The notes under the pieces: model-generated
Databases searched by the model: none
What the model saw: the letters and a program-made list of their open reading frames with translations, nothing else
What the model was told of the DNA's origin: nothing
Assembly: GCA_036244855.1 (NCBI GenBank)
Contig: BQKZ01012911.1
Coordinates: forward strand, 1-12,966
From: Temnopleurus reevesii
Lineage: Eukaryota > Echinodermata > Echinoidea > Temnopleuroida > Temnopleuridae
Length of the DNA: 12,966 nt
Direction of reading: 5' to 3'
In this document: positions 1 through 7,867 of the stretch, piece by piece
How positions within the stretch are numbered: the first letter of the stretch is position 1
Layout of the letters: each line of letters starts with the position of its first letter
Translations under genes and position numbers: made by a program

Positions 1-39
1 CATATTTATTGTTATGTTTTTCCCCTTCTTTATTTGCAG

Positions 40-91
40 GTTTGTGAGAGGAATGATAATCCGGAAAATGCTGGCTAAAGTAAAAGAAAAA
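40..91 (+). CDS. Gene A, internal exon 1: second half of an IQ-type motif
   Basis: A polypyrimidine tract and TTTGCAG acceptor end at 39, and a strong GTAAGT donor starts at 92. One leading base completes a codon from an upstream exon outside the window, and 17 codons follow (FVRGMIIRKMLAKVKEK). The RG-x3-R-x2-L spacing fits the second half of an IQ calmodulin-binding motif, whose I-Q start would lie in the previous exon. An IQ motif split by an intron is common in IQ proteins. The exon ends in phase 0, matching the exon at 782. The role as a calmodulin or EF-hand-ligand site is inferred from the motif alone. Gene identity is not recognised. Confidence 0.72.
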
Positions 92-97
92 GTAAGT

Positions 98-606
98 AAA
101 CAAATTTGTATCTAATCCTATTTTCTGCTTGATGACTGAATGATTTGATGACCTTTTATTCTTAAAGGTGGTCATTGAGAAGAGATTGGAGTGCTTTCTC
201 AGAATAATGAATACTGGCTGCATTCTCTGTGTGAGGAGACATTTCTACATGTCAGATCGTAACTTGTAGTATGTTGTATGAGAAGATATTTTTTTAGTCA
301 TCACACAGCTATGATTTATCCTGGCATTTGGCGGCCCAGATTTATTGACTAATTTCCAGTCCCTTTTTTACAGACCTCTACTGCAGTCTGTCACAGCACA
401 GTAGATGAATGTAGAAGATGGATGACTTGAAACACTTGCACACTTCGGAATTGTCAATTTATCTCCACCTGAACACTTTTACTTTACACCTCCCTACACA
501 TGCAATCCTTATGGAAGAGCATAATGTTTAGTATGGGATATGCATAATGATCATAGAATACATGCAGTATGCTAATGTAAATATGTAATTTCACACTGTG
601 CTGCAC
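98..606. other. Intron of gene A, no feature seen
   Basis: This is AT-rich intron sequence between the exon at 40-91 and the SINE-like copy. I see no exon-like open frame with splice sites and no clear repeat. Confidence 0.5.
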
Positions 607-756
607 TCAACCCAGGTGAGAGGAATTGATACCCGTAGGAAGAAGTTCCTTGAATGCAGTGAGCGCCAAATGGTAGACATACTATAGCCGGGTAATAATG
701 CACTTTGTATTAGTGCTATATAAATGTTGTGTATGATGATTATTATTATTACTTTT
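607..756 (+). repeat. SINE-like element with LINE-type 3' tail
   Basis: The stretch contains AGGAAGAAGTTCCTTGAATG, then GAGCGCC, and ends in TAGTGCTATATAAATGTTG followed by a short (ATT)n run at about 738-752. A (G)CGCTATATAAAT-type sequence followed by a trinucleotide tail is the typical 3' end of SINEs that borrow an L2-like LINE tail, and the central part resembles deuterostome SINE cores. It lies just upstream of the exon at 782. The 5' border is estimated and no target-site duplication was found. The family is assigned by recall only. Confidence 0.5.
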
Positions 757-781
757 TCTCTTTTTTTCCCTTCCCATGTAG

Positions 782-926
782 AGCCGAATCCATGCTGGAT
801 CTTTCAAGTCTTTCATCAAGTATTACAACACCTTGATGAAGAAGATAGCTAGATGGCATGGAGTCAAGAAACCTAAGATACACCTAGACCTCTGGGAGAT
901 GGAGGAATTCATGGATAAAAAGAAAT
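782..926 (+). CDS. Gene A, exon 2: basic helical linker
   Basis: A long pyrimidine tract and CCATGTAG acceptor end at 781, and a GTGAGT donor starts at 927. The exon has 48 codons plus one base. It starts in phase 0 after exon 1 and ends in phase 1, with the final T completing TAT (Tyr) with the next exon. The peptide starts SRIHAGSFKSFIKYYNTLMK and is followed by an Arg/Lys/Trp-rich run, then an acidic-aromatic stretch (LDLWEMEEFMDKKK). It reads as mostly helical and directly follows the IQ motif. The frame has no stop and is clearly protein-like. No named domain is recognised. Confidence 0.75.
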
Positions 927-1308
927 GTGAGTTGATTAATATGACCTTGAGTTAGTAACATGTCCTTTGTTGGACATGTGTGTTCCATGAAGCTTTTCAA
1001 CCGTAGACATGTCTTGAAATGTTTCTGCATATATACTTCCTCAGACAAATGCCAATGACAATTTAGAATTGTTGAAGCAATAAATTACATACACATTAAA
1101 CTTGGCTCTTAGTGTTAAAAATAAATTTTGAAAGTTTATCCAATGATTGCTATCGAAGGAAATTCTTTCTCTCTTTATCTTAGATGATCTGCCCAGAAAC
1201 CCAAAGTTTGTCTAGTCATATTCTAATAATTGCAACTATCATCTATTGAGATGTATCAATAATACATGTACCTTAATCCTATGAACTCACTACCTATTTT
1301 TTTTTAAC
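927..1308. other. Intron of gene A, first part, nothing seen
   Basis: This is AT-rich intron sequence after the donor at 927. I see no exon or clear element before the direct repeat that starts at 1309. Confidence 0.5.
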
Positions 1309-1470
1309 AACATCACAAATAGAACAAAATTGAATTGAATTAATTTATTTCCTTGTTCATATACATAATCAATGCAAAATAACATCACAAATAGAACAAA
1401 ATAAAGGAGGCGAGTACCCTGAAAGCACAGCTTGTGTTGGGATCGCCTTTACAACAAAACAAAGTAAAAC
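1309..1470 (-). repeat. Nested LINE 3'-end fragments with 22-bp direct repeats
   Basis: A perfect 22-bp direct repeat lies at 1309-1330 and 1381-1402. Between them sit 50 bp that on the minus strand end in AATAAATTAATTCAATTCA, a pentanucleotide tail of the kind seen at 3' ends of CR1/L2-like LINEs. The sequence to the right (about 1403-1450, containing GGCGAGTACCCTGAAAGCAC) also looks like LINE 3' sequence on the minus strand. It would run through the target site into the T-run at about 1297-1305, which is poly(A) on the minus strand. The simplest reading is a very short LINE tail inserted into an older element. Family identity is inferred. Confidence 0.45.
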
Positions 1471-1583
1471 AAATCATCTCTTTGAACAAAAAAAGTTAAA
1501 GAAAATAAATTATTACATATTATTATTTGGAGTAAGCAAACAATTTAAGAATAAAACGAGATGGGTATTTTTTTATTACACAG

Positions 1584-1721
1584 ATTATGAGTACATCTTT
1601 TCTAAGAGGATCTATCCTGAGAAAGAGATGTCTGCCAAGGACCTACCAGCTTATCTCAAGGAATGCGACCATCATCCGTCTCAGAGAGAGATCAATAATG
1701 CTATTCTAGGAGCAACCAAGA
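1584..1721 (+). CDS. Gene A, exon 3: EF-hand-like helix pair
   Basis: A TTTTTTTATTACACAG acceptor ends at 1583 and a GTGAGT donor starts at 1722. The exon carries 2 bases, 45 codons and 1 base, in phase with its neighbours. The protein includes YEYIFSKRI, then SAKDLPAYLKECDHHPSQRE and INNAI. The pattern of two helices around a turn of the type 'xxELPxxLxxxxHxPSxxEI' resembles the second helix of one EF-hand joined to the first helix of the next, as in calmodulin-like proteins. No complete 12-residue calcium loop is visible here, so calcium binding is not supported. A broken partial copy of this exon follows at about 1848-1941. Confidence 0.75.
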
Positions 1722-1734
1722 GTGAGTTTCATAC

Positions 1735-1785
1735 AAGTATTTGGGCATTAATCATACCAGGGTTGTGTTCCATAACCTACATATT
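1735..1785. repeat. Truncated left end of the GTGTTTCATAA foldback family
   Basis: The stretch GCATTAATCATACCAGGGTT and following bases match the sequence at about 1906-1940, including the left tip of the foldback element at 1921. Here only the tip is present and the rest is missing. It belongs to the duplicated block that also contains exon 3. Confidence 0.5.
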
Positions 1786-1847
1786 ACTCTAAATCTAAGA
1801 AACAAAACACAAAAAGTTTGAGGAAAATTGAACAAGTAAAATTATCA

Positions 1848-1941
1848 AAAGAGATGTCTGCCAAAGATCTACCAGCTTAAGGAATGCGACCATCATTCAA
1901 GTATTTTGGCATTAATCAAACCAGGGTTGTGTTTCATAAAG
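1848..1941 (+). pseudogene. Broken partial duplicate of gene A exon 3
   Basis: Bases 1849-1895 repeat exon 3 from its EMSAKDLPA codons to its CDHH codons with few substitutions. Two lesions separate it from the intact exon. A 5-nt deletion (ATCTC) follows the Ala codon, which creates an immediate in-frame TAA and shifts the frame. A second deletion of about 60 bp joins CATCAT directly to intron sequence (CAAGTATTTTGGCATTAATC). No acceptor precedes it. It is a non-functional tandem duplicate of exon plus flanking intron, ending inside the foldback element. Confidence 0.8.
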
Positions 1942-2098
1942 ATGTGCGTAGATCTACGCAAGACTCTACATACGACTGATGACCCTTCCTTGCACTCAAT
2001 GATAACCCATGGTACTGAATCGCACCAAAGAAAGGATCAGCAGACATTCATGGAGTTGTGCGTAGATCTACACACTGCTTCATGAAATATAACCCAGT
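1921..2098. mobile_element. Foldback (MITE-like) element, GTGTTTCATAA family
   Basis: The left arm starts CCAGGGTTGTGTTTCATAAAG and continues with TGTGCGTAGATCTACGCA. The reverse complement of 2050-2098 reads CTGGGTTATATTTCATGAAG, then TGTGTAGATCTACGCAC. The arms are about 45 bp long, imperfect, and separated by about 90 bp. There is no transposase. The left arm contains a perfect 16-bp palindrome at 1944-1959. A related element lies at 4869-5028. No clear target duplication is visible. Confidence 0.65.
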
Positions 2099-2129
2099 GT
2101 TTATCTGTGAACAGATGCAGTCCAATGTT

Positions 2130-2200
2130 CCTTTTTTTTTTTCAACATTTCCCTTCTTCATTTTTTTTTCAACATTTCCCTTCTTCATTTTTTGTTTTTT
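2130..2200. repeat. T-rich repeat with 27-bp tandem unit
   Basis: CAACATTTCCCTTCTTCATT occurs at 2143 and again at 2170, a 27-bp period with T-runs between copies. Further T-rich sequence follows to about 2208. This is low-complexity intron sequence, and the short open frame through it is not credible as a gene. Confidence 0.7.
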
Positions 2201-2209
2201 GTTTTTGTT

Positions 2210-2585
2210 AGAGGGTAGGTCAAATATCGAATGGACTTTTAGAGTAAGGCACCATTATTTCTAAAAAGGGTGCTATTTCATACAACAGCACAAATTGGCA
2301 AAGGAAAAAATATATATTAGACATATTAAGACCAATGAGCTGGGCATTGAGGCTAGTCAGTAGTGCATCCAAGGCTTGGTCTTTGGTGGATGTATGCCCG
2401 AATAGAGAATCCTAGATTTATCTGTTGTATCATTAAACTTTTTTGTTCGATATATGGTTTTGGTTTCATCTGGGGGACAAGGTGCTGTAAGTTTTTAATG
2501 TCCTCAATGAACAAAATTGGTGTTCTTTCTAATTTAAATGGTACTGATAATTGAAGAACTGAATTGATACATCCTATTCTCACAG
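2210..2585. other. Intron of gene A, last part before exon 4
   Basis: This is AT-rich intron sequence with no element that I can define. Short open frames on both strands show no splice sites or protein-like composition. It ends in the CTATTCTCACAG acceptor. Confidence 0.5.
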
Positions 2586-2747
2586 AGGATTTCACCAAAG
2601 CTAACCTGATGCTGAAGGAGCGAGAGGTATCAGAGACAGTCTTCATGATCTACGTACCAAGAGGGACTGGATTAGAGGCTAAGAATGTCCGCAAATCAAC
2701 CTGGCTCAACCCTCTGGTAGACGGGGAAGAGGCCAGGAAAATGATGG
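2586..2747 (+). CDS. Gene A, exon 4: tryptophan-containing conserved-type segment
   Basis: The acceptor CTATTCTCACAG ends at 2585 and the donor GTGAGC starts at 2748. The exon carries 2 bases, 53 codons and 1 base, in phase with exons 3 and 5. The peptide starts DFTKANLMLKEREVSETVF, then MIYVPRGTGLEAKNVRKSTW and LNPLVDGEEARKMM. The alternation of helix, beta-like MIYVP and a turn looks like a folded domain, not a linker. I do not recognise the family. Length and codon use resemble exons 2 and 3. Confidence 0.75.
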
Positions 2748-3729
2748 GTGAGCATTACATCTACAAAATTTTTACTTCATGAAAATGGCCTCTGTACATT
2801 TTCTCTTTCAACTCACTCCCCCCCCCCCCCAAAAAAAAAAAAAAAAAAAAAATCCACAAAAATAATATCAAATTCTGTAACTTGGACTATTCCATAATGT
2901 GGATGGCCTTCTGTACATCTGATAAGAAATAACAGAAAGGAACTCTGAAAGGTAAAATATATTCAAATATTTTCTGCGGTATATAAATATCATGTTATGT
3001 TATGTTATGTAATGTTATGTTATGATTCAATTTTTCCCCTATTCAGATTTGCATATATACTCCAAACAGACCAACCAATAAAAGTTTTAAAAAGAGGAAA
3101 GAAACCCATGTTTCATGGAGGACTATGTTGTAGAATTATCAAGCAAAATGGGAAAACTCTTTTAAAAATAGCCATGAAAATCTCTCAAAATCGTTCAAAG
3201 TTAATATACTTTCCTCAAAATCCCTAATGGTTGGGAGGTCTGCCCAAATGTTCTATTTCTCATCTATCAGGAAATTGCCTCGCTCAAACTTGTTAGGGTG
3301 AAAGAATGAAATTAATTTAATGTCCTTGATGACATATTTTACTTGCTACATTCATTATTTTGAACAAGGTGGACTTGTAAAGAAATGTAAATAATTTCTT
3401 TCAGTGAGCATCTCATCCTTAAAAAAATTACGATAATGCTCCCTCCTGCCACTCCCCTTCCCCCCAACGAACAATCATTGCTTACTTTGAGTGAAATTGA
3501 TTCTTAATTGGAAGGTGAAATAAGTAGACAAATTTCATTTCTAACACCTGTTGGCGAGTGTATGAAATGTTGAAACAAAACAAAATTATAAAAAAACCTC
3601 TTTTCACAAAACTCTTTTCAGACATTTCCATTAGGTCAGTCAGTCAGACTGAATGCTAGACATTTGTACAGCAGTCAGAGCTATGTGATCTTCATTTTAT
3701 GTTGCCATATTTTTGTTTTCATTGTGCAG
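2748..3729. other. Intron of gene A with homopolymer tracts and a pentanucleotide repeat
   Basis: The intron holds a C-run (2818-2830) joined to an A-run (2831-2852), and a (TTATG)n microsatellite at about 2991-3025. The microsatellite is preceded by GCGGTATATAAATATC, so it may be the tail of a heavily 5'-truncated SINE or LINE copy. A short GTCA-type run lies near 3634-3647. I see no exon-like segment. The 76-residue open frame at 2997-3227 starts inside the microsatellite and is not protein-like. Confidence 0.55.
2991..3025. repeat. (TTATG)n microsatellite
   Basis: There are about six pentanucleotide units with one interruption (TTATGTAATG). The upstream GCGGTATATAAATATC resembles a SINE/LINE 3' tail, so this may mark the end of a truncated insertion. 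Confidence 0.75.
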
Positions 3730-3887
3730 ATACCGAGTCAATCAAGAACCTAGAGCTCTCCAAATCACTACAGCTGGTCTTCAACTCAATGCAGGAGAGG
3801 AAAGAACAGAAGATGTATGAAGACAGGATCAGAAAGAGAGAAGAGGAGAAGATAAGGGAGGAGGAGGAAAAGAAGATGNACTTATGA
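3730..3887 (+). CDS. Gene A, exon 5: charged helical tail, apparent C-terminus
   Basis: The acceptor TTTTCATTGTGCAG ends at 3729, and two leading bases complete an Asp codon with exon 4. The peptide runs DTESIKNLELSKSLQLVFN, then SMQERKEQKMYEDRIRKREE and a Glu/Lys/Arg repeat typical of a coiled coil or single alpha helix. A TGA stop at 3885-3887 ends the frame. The base at 3879 is N, two codons before the stop, so the last residues and the stop itself are uncertain. A missed base there could hide a donor. Two to three AATAAA signals near 4192-4216 favour a true gene end. Confidence 0.68.
3879..3879 (+). other. Ambiguous base in the last exon of gene A
   Basis: A single N in the context AAGAAGATGNACTTATGA, right after an (GAG)n-like purine run. 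It leaves one residue unknown and may conceal an indel that affects the stop or a donor site. Confidence 0.95.
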
Positions 3888-3915
3888 AAGGATTGTTCAA
3901 TTTTGCTCAAATTTT

Positions 3916-4080
3916 CAGTTTGTTATTCATATATTTCTTCATTTAATGACAGCACATTAATGTCTTGGTGAAGTTCCCCTTTAAATTCAAGATTTTGTCA
4001 GTTTGTTCATCTTCTATTTCTTAATTAAATGACAGCACATTAATTTCTGGGTGAAGTTCCCCTTGAAATTCAAGATTATT
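3916..4080 (+). repeat. 83-bp tandem duplication in the presumed 3' UTR of gene A
   Basis: Unit 1 (3916-3998) and unit 2 (3999 to about 4080) both begin CAGTTTGTT and share AATGACAGCACATTAAT, GGTGAAGTTCCCCTT and AAATTCAAGATT. The units differ by scattered substitutions, so the duplication is not recent. Confidence 0.8.
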
Positions 4081-4191
4081 TTGCTGTCTAATAATGAAGA
4101 CACATTGCTCATAATAAAGAGTATACATTTACAAAGAACAGTGAGAAATGCTTTGTCCCCCATCCTCCAGAAGGCAATAGCATGAACAGGA

Positions 4192-4216
4192 AATAAAATG
4201 TAGTAAATAAAATAAA
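4192..4216 (+). promoter_or_regulatory. Candidate polyadenylation signals for gene A
   Basis: AATAAA occurs at 4192-4197, 4206-4211 and 4211-4216, about 300 bases after the TGA. In AT-rich DNA this motif is frequent by chance, so use as a poly(A) site is inferred from position. Confidence 0.35.
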
Positions 4217-4571
4217 ATATTATTGGAGGAACAGTAATATGAACATGCCTAAGTTTTTGCTCAATAATTTGATACTGAATGATAATAATTTTAATTTGTA
4301 ATTCCTCACAATGGGGATCAATTGGAAGACACTGTTATTGTTGAATATGATAAAGATATGTGTGTGCATGAAGTCTATTTCTGTACTAAATATGAAATAG
4401 ATAATTTAATAAATATGAATTCATGTAGATGATTGTTATGGATTTCTTTTCTTTTTCTTCCTGTGTAATGTATTATGTCATAACTTTAAAAGAGCTGTGA
4501 AGAATTATCTTTTCGAAACTGCTCTGAACTCCTCTCTGTTCCTCTCTGACAAGGAAAATTGGCTACATCAT
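4217..4571. other. Intergenic AT-rich DNA, no feature seen
   Basis: There is no splice-bounded frame, inverted repeat or recognised element here. The start of a 179-residue open frame (4497) falls here but carries no gene signal. Confidence 0.45.
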
Positions 4572-4811
4572 CAGGGTGCTACAAGAATTGTTTTTCACCA
4601 GTTGTCTAATTGGCAACCAAGTTTTCTAATCACTTGCCCAAACAAAAGTTTGTCTAACCCAAAAGTGATGGCCAATGCAGATTTTCTTATAGAGGAAAAC
4701 TACTATAAAACTGTTACCTGCCTCATTGGGCGAGTGACAATTTCATTTACTTGCCTGACAGCTGAATTTTGTTGCCCCGTACATGTGGGCAAGTGGACTT
4801 GTAGCACCCTG
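4572..4811. mobile_element. Non-autonomous TIR element, hAT-like ends
   Basis: Perfect 14-bp terminal inverted repeats are CAGGGTGCTACAAG (4572-4585) and CTTGTAGCACCCTG (4798-4811). Ends starting CAGGG are typical of hAT elements, which make 8-bp target duplications. The flanks show only weak similarity (CATCAT and ATAAT), so no clear duplication remains. The 240-bp interior has no transposase. Confidence 0.6.
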
Positions 4812-4868
4812 ATAATTGATGAAAAAATTAAACTAGTACCTGGGCAGTGCTTCACAAAGTTAAGAACA

Positions 4869-5028
4869 ACTGGGGCATGTTTCATGACGATGTTTATAGA
4901 TGTATGCATGACTGGTGATCTCTTCTCAGGCGCCAACACAGAGACACAGGCTAATGCTAAGTACAAGAAAAGGTCACCAGTCATTCAGAGAGTGTACTGT
5001 ACAAACAGCTTTATGAAACACGACCCTA
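4869..5028. mobile_element. Foldback (MITE-like) element, GTGTTTCATAA family
   Basis: The left arm CTGGGGCATGTTTCATGACG and the reverse complement of the right arm, CTAGGGTCGTGTTTCATAAAG, match over about 20 bp. A second inner match is GACTGGTGATC (4910-4920) with GGTCACCAGTC (4972-4982). The ends resemble those of the element at 1921-2098. There is no coding capacity. The 179-residue open frame at 4497-5036 is a chance product of this element and the one at 4572-4811. Confidence 0.6.
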
Positions 5029-5125
5029 GTAACTGATCTTGTGCTGAAAGATGTAGGATCGAATGAGTATAAAACTCAATGACATACTCTAGTCTCGATG
5101 TTAAGAATAGCCTAGTGACACATCG

Positions 5126-5307
5126 CCCTGGCGGTGTTTCACCAAATCGTTGTTAAAGTTACGCACAACTTTCATAAAGACTGCATTACGTTATTAAAGA
5201 GTGCAATATGCATGTAAGATTCTCGATCACTTAGCTCAAGGAGTGATACCAGTTGTGCGTGAAGGCGTTCTTAAAGTGTTTCGTAACTTAGTGAAACACC
5301 GCCCTGG
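5126..5307. mobile_element. Foldback (MITE-like) element, GGTGTTTCAC family
   Basis: GGCGGTGTTTCACCAA (5130-5145) pairs with TTAGTGAAACACCGCC (5288-5303), with one mismatch. Inner sequence GTTACGCACAACT is echoed by AGTTGTGCGTGAAG. GCCCTGG occurs in direct orientation at both ends (5125-5131 and 5301-5307) and could be a 7-bp target duplication or part of the ends. It is a diverged relative of the hairpin at 8882-9062. Confidence 0.6.
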
Positions 5308-5564
5308 AATGGAAGAATCTGTCACCCCTTAGAGCACTGTTTAATTCGATATGACATTTTTTCAGGTATTTGCTGGCATGAGACTAAACACTAAAAAAGC
5401 AAAAACACACAATAAATGTTTGAAAATATGAAATAAATACTTTTAATTATCAAAGAATACAATATTTTTCATCATTGATTTAAAAAGGCAGTTACATGAT
5501 TACTCATATATCAATAAATCATTTTTAATCTTAGACACTTCATATAAATTTGCATACAGTGTAT
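5308..5564. other. AT-rich intergenic DNA, no feature seen
   Basis: I see no gene, inverted repeat or recognised element between the foldback element and the 3' end of the retrotransposon. Confidence 0.45.
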
Positions 5565-7867
5565 ATGTGATCTTCTTCTTCTTCTTCCAATGTGAGTACA
5601 TTCCTCTGGAAAGAGTAATATCGTACTTTGTGCGGTGCTTGTGTGTCGTGTTGTATTATTGAGCTCCAAATTAGACTTTATTTATACAAAAGTTTGTGCT
5701 GAAAGTGCTCCTTGTGCGAGTAAAAACGGACTCCTCCTTCTAGTCCTTGCGCAGCGTCAACCCTACCAGTCGTCTTCTGAATACTTCAAGCGAAGACGAT
5801 GATGTGACATTGGCAGGGAGATCGTTCCACAGGCAGATGACACTGGGAAAGAAGGAGTGTTGAAAGCTGTTGAGTCTGCACCGCTGATGAAGAAACTGAG
5901 CTGGTCTTCGTCCAGACGATCTTGTTGCTGGGTATAGGTAAGGTGGTTCAGGAGGGATGGCAACCAAACCGAGAAGTATTCTGTATAGCATGGTGACTTT
6001 GACGTGGGCCCTTCTCTCGTGGAGTGTCTGCCATTTCAGTGATTGGAGCATCTGGGTCACACTGTGTCTGGGATGGTAGTCTCCTATGCAGAATCGAGCA
6101 GCTCTTCTCTGAACCATATCGAGGCGTGAGATTTGTTCTTGAACGTAGGGGTCCCAAACAGATGAAGAGTAGTCGAGGATAGGTTGAACATAGGTCACAT
6201 AGGCCTGTTCCTTAACTTTCTTTGGGCAGCCACGTAGGTTTCTCTGAATGAATCCTCGAGTGCTATTAGCTTTCTTACAGGTGTAGTCAATGTGAGGCTT
6301 CCAGCTAAGCTTGGAGTTGATGTGCACTCCGAGATACTTGGCGTTGTCAACTAGAGGTAGTTCAAATCCATGCAAGGAGTATACAGATCGAACAATGTTC
6401 TTCACCTTGTTGGTTACTCTGAGTACTTCACACTTGCTGGGGTTGAATGACATCTGCCACTTGGTTTCCCATTCTTGTAGGTGGTTAAGGTCTTCCTGGA
6501 GAGTGTCTGCATCAGCTTGTGAGGTGATGCGTCGATAGAGGAGGCAATCATCAGCAAACATCCGGACTTCTGAGCTCACACATTCTGGCAGGTCGTTGAT
6601 GTATACCAGGAAGAGAAGGGGGCCGAGCACTGTCCCTTGGGGGACGCCTGATGAAACTCTCGCTGGGTCAGACTTCACTCCATCCAAAACCACCTGCTGA
6701 GTGCGTTCTGTTAGGAAGGCTTTGATCCAACGGAGTATGTTTCCTTGAATGCCATAATTGGAAAGCTTGCTTAGGAGTCTATGATGAGGCACTTTGTCAA
6801 ACGCTTTTGAGAAGTCTAATAGAACTGCATCGATCTGCTGTTTGTCATCAAGTCCCTTAGCAAGGTCATGAACGGTCAACAAGAGCTGAGATTCGCATGA
6901 GTGGAATTTGCGAAAACCGTGCTGTTTCTCTGATAGGATGCCATTGGATTCAAGGTGACTGATGACTTCAGAGAATATGATGTGCTCCAAGACTTTGCAC
7001 ACAATGGATGTTAATGATATCGGTCGGTAGTTACTCGCTTCATGTCTGCTTCCTTTCTTGTGGATGGGTGTTACAAATGCTGACTTCCAGTCCATAGGGA
7101 TTGCTCCTTGATGTAGGGTGGATTGGAACAGGAGGGCAAGCACAGGGGCAAGTTCTGCTGAGCACTCTTTTAAGAGCCTTGCGGGAATGTTGTCAGGTCC
7201 CGATGCTTTGTGTGGGCAGGTCTTGAATAGCAGCTTTCTTACTCCTTCAGACCTGATTTCAATGGTGTCTAGATGTGGGTACAGGTTCTCCTTATAAGTT
7301 GGCATGTTGTCAAGATCTTCTTTGGTGAAAACCGATGAGAATTGATTATTGAGAAGGGATGCCTTTGTCTCGCTGTCTGTATGAAGGATTCCATCGTTAA
7401 GTAGAGCGGATACTCCCGTGCTATCGCAGCGCTTGTTTTTGATGTAGGTCCAAAATCGCTTACCTCCATGAGAACCCTCTCCACAGATCAGATCGGAGAC
7501 ATATGACTGGTAGGCTTTGCGGCATTCCTTCTGCATGTTTCTTTTGAGTTCTTTGTACTGGTTCAGATCTTCCTCGGTGTTGCTAGACTTGAGTTTTTTG
7601 TAGATTCTCTTCTTCTTCCTGGACAGACGTTTCAGAGGAGCTGTTATCCATGGTTGACTAAATCTGCATGTGGTCATCTTAGTTGGAACGTGGTGCTCAA
7701 GGACAGAGGTAATTTTACTTTTAATTATCTCCCATTGAGTCTCGATGGGCGTGTCCAATGATGTACTAGAGAGGTATTCATCTGTGAAGCTGTCCATTTC
7801 TTCTCTGATGTCATTCATGTTCGCATCTTTCCAAAGATTAATCTTTCTCTTTATTGGCCGATGTGAT
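5565..7867 (-). mobile_element. 5'-truncated non-LTR retrotransposon
   Basis: On the minus strand the element runs from the linker between endonuclease and reverse transcriptase, through a complete reverse transcriptase, to a 3' UTR (5589-5739) containing AATAAAG. It ends in a (GAA)n tail (5572-5587), a common end type for CR1/jockey-group elements. ATGTGAT occurs at 5565-5571 next to the tail and at 7861-7867 at the 5' end, a candidate 7-bp target duplication, although so short a match could be chance. The apurinic-like endonuclease domain is absent. It could not move unaided. Confidence 0.8.
5571..5588 (-). repeat. (GAA)n tail of the retrotransposon
   Basis: There are about five CTT units on the plus strand, directly after the element's 3' UTR read on the minus strand. 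This fits the short tandem tails left by CR1/jockey-like elements. Confidence 0.75.

Noticed and set aside
40..91. Myosin neck region
   Set aside because: The half IQ motif alone suggested a myosin, but the following exons do not resemble myosin neck or tail sequence.
2058..2264. 68-residue open frame on the plus strand
   Set aside because: It runs from the foldback element into the T-rich 27-bp repeat. The Phe-rich composition is low-complexity, not protein-like.
2353..2646. 97-residue minus-strand open frame
   Set aside because: It overlaps and is antisense to exon 4 of gene A and has no splice or composition support.
2818..2852. C-run joined to A-run as a processed-transcript poly(A) tail
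   Set aside because: No retrotransposed gene sequence or target duplication lies next to it. It is simple homopolymer intron sequence.
2997..3227. 76-residue open frame
   Set aside because: It starts inside the (TTATG)n microsatellite and lies in an intron.
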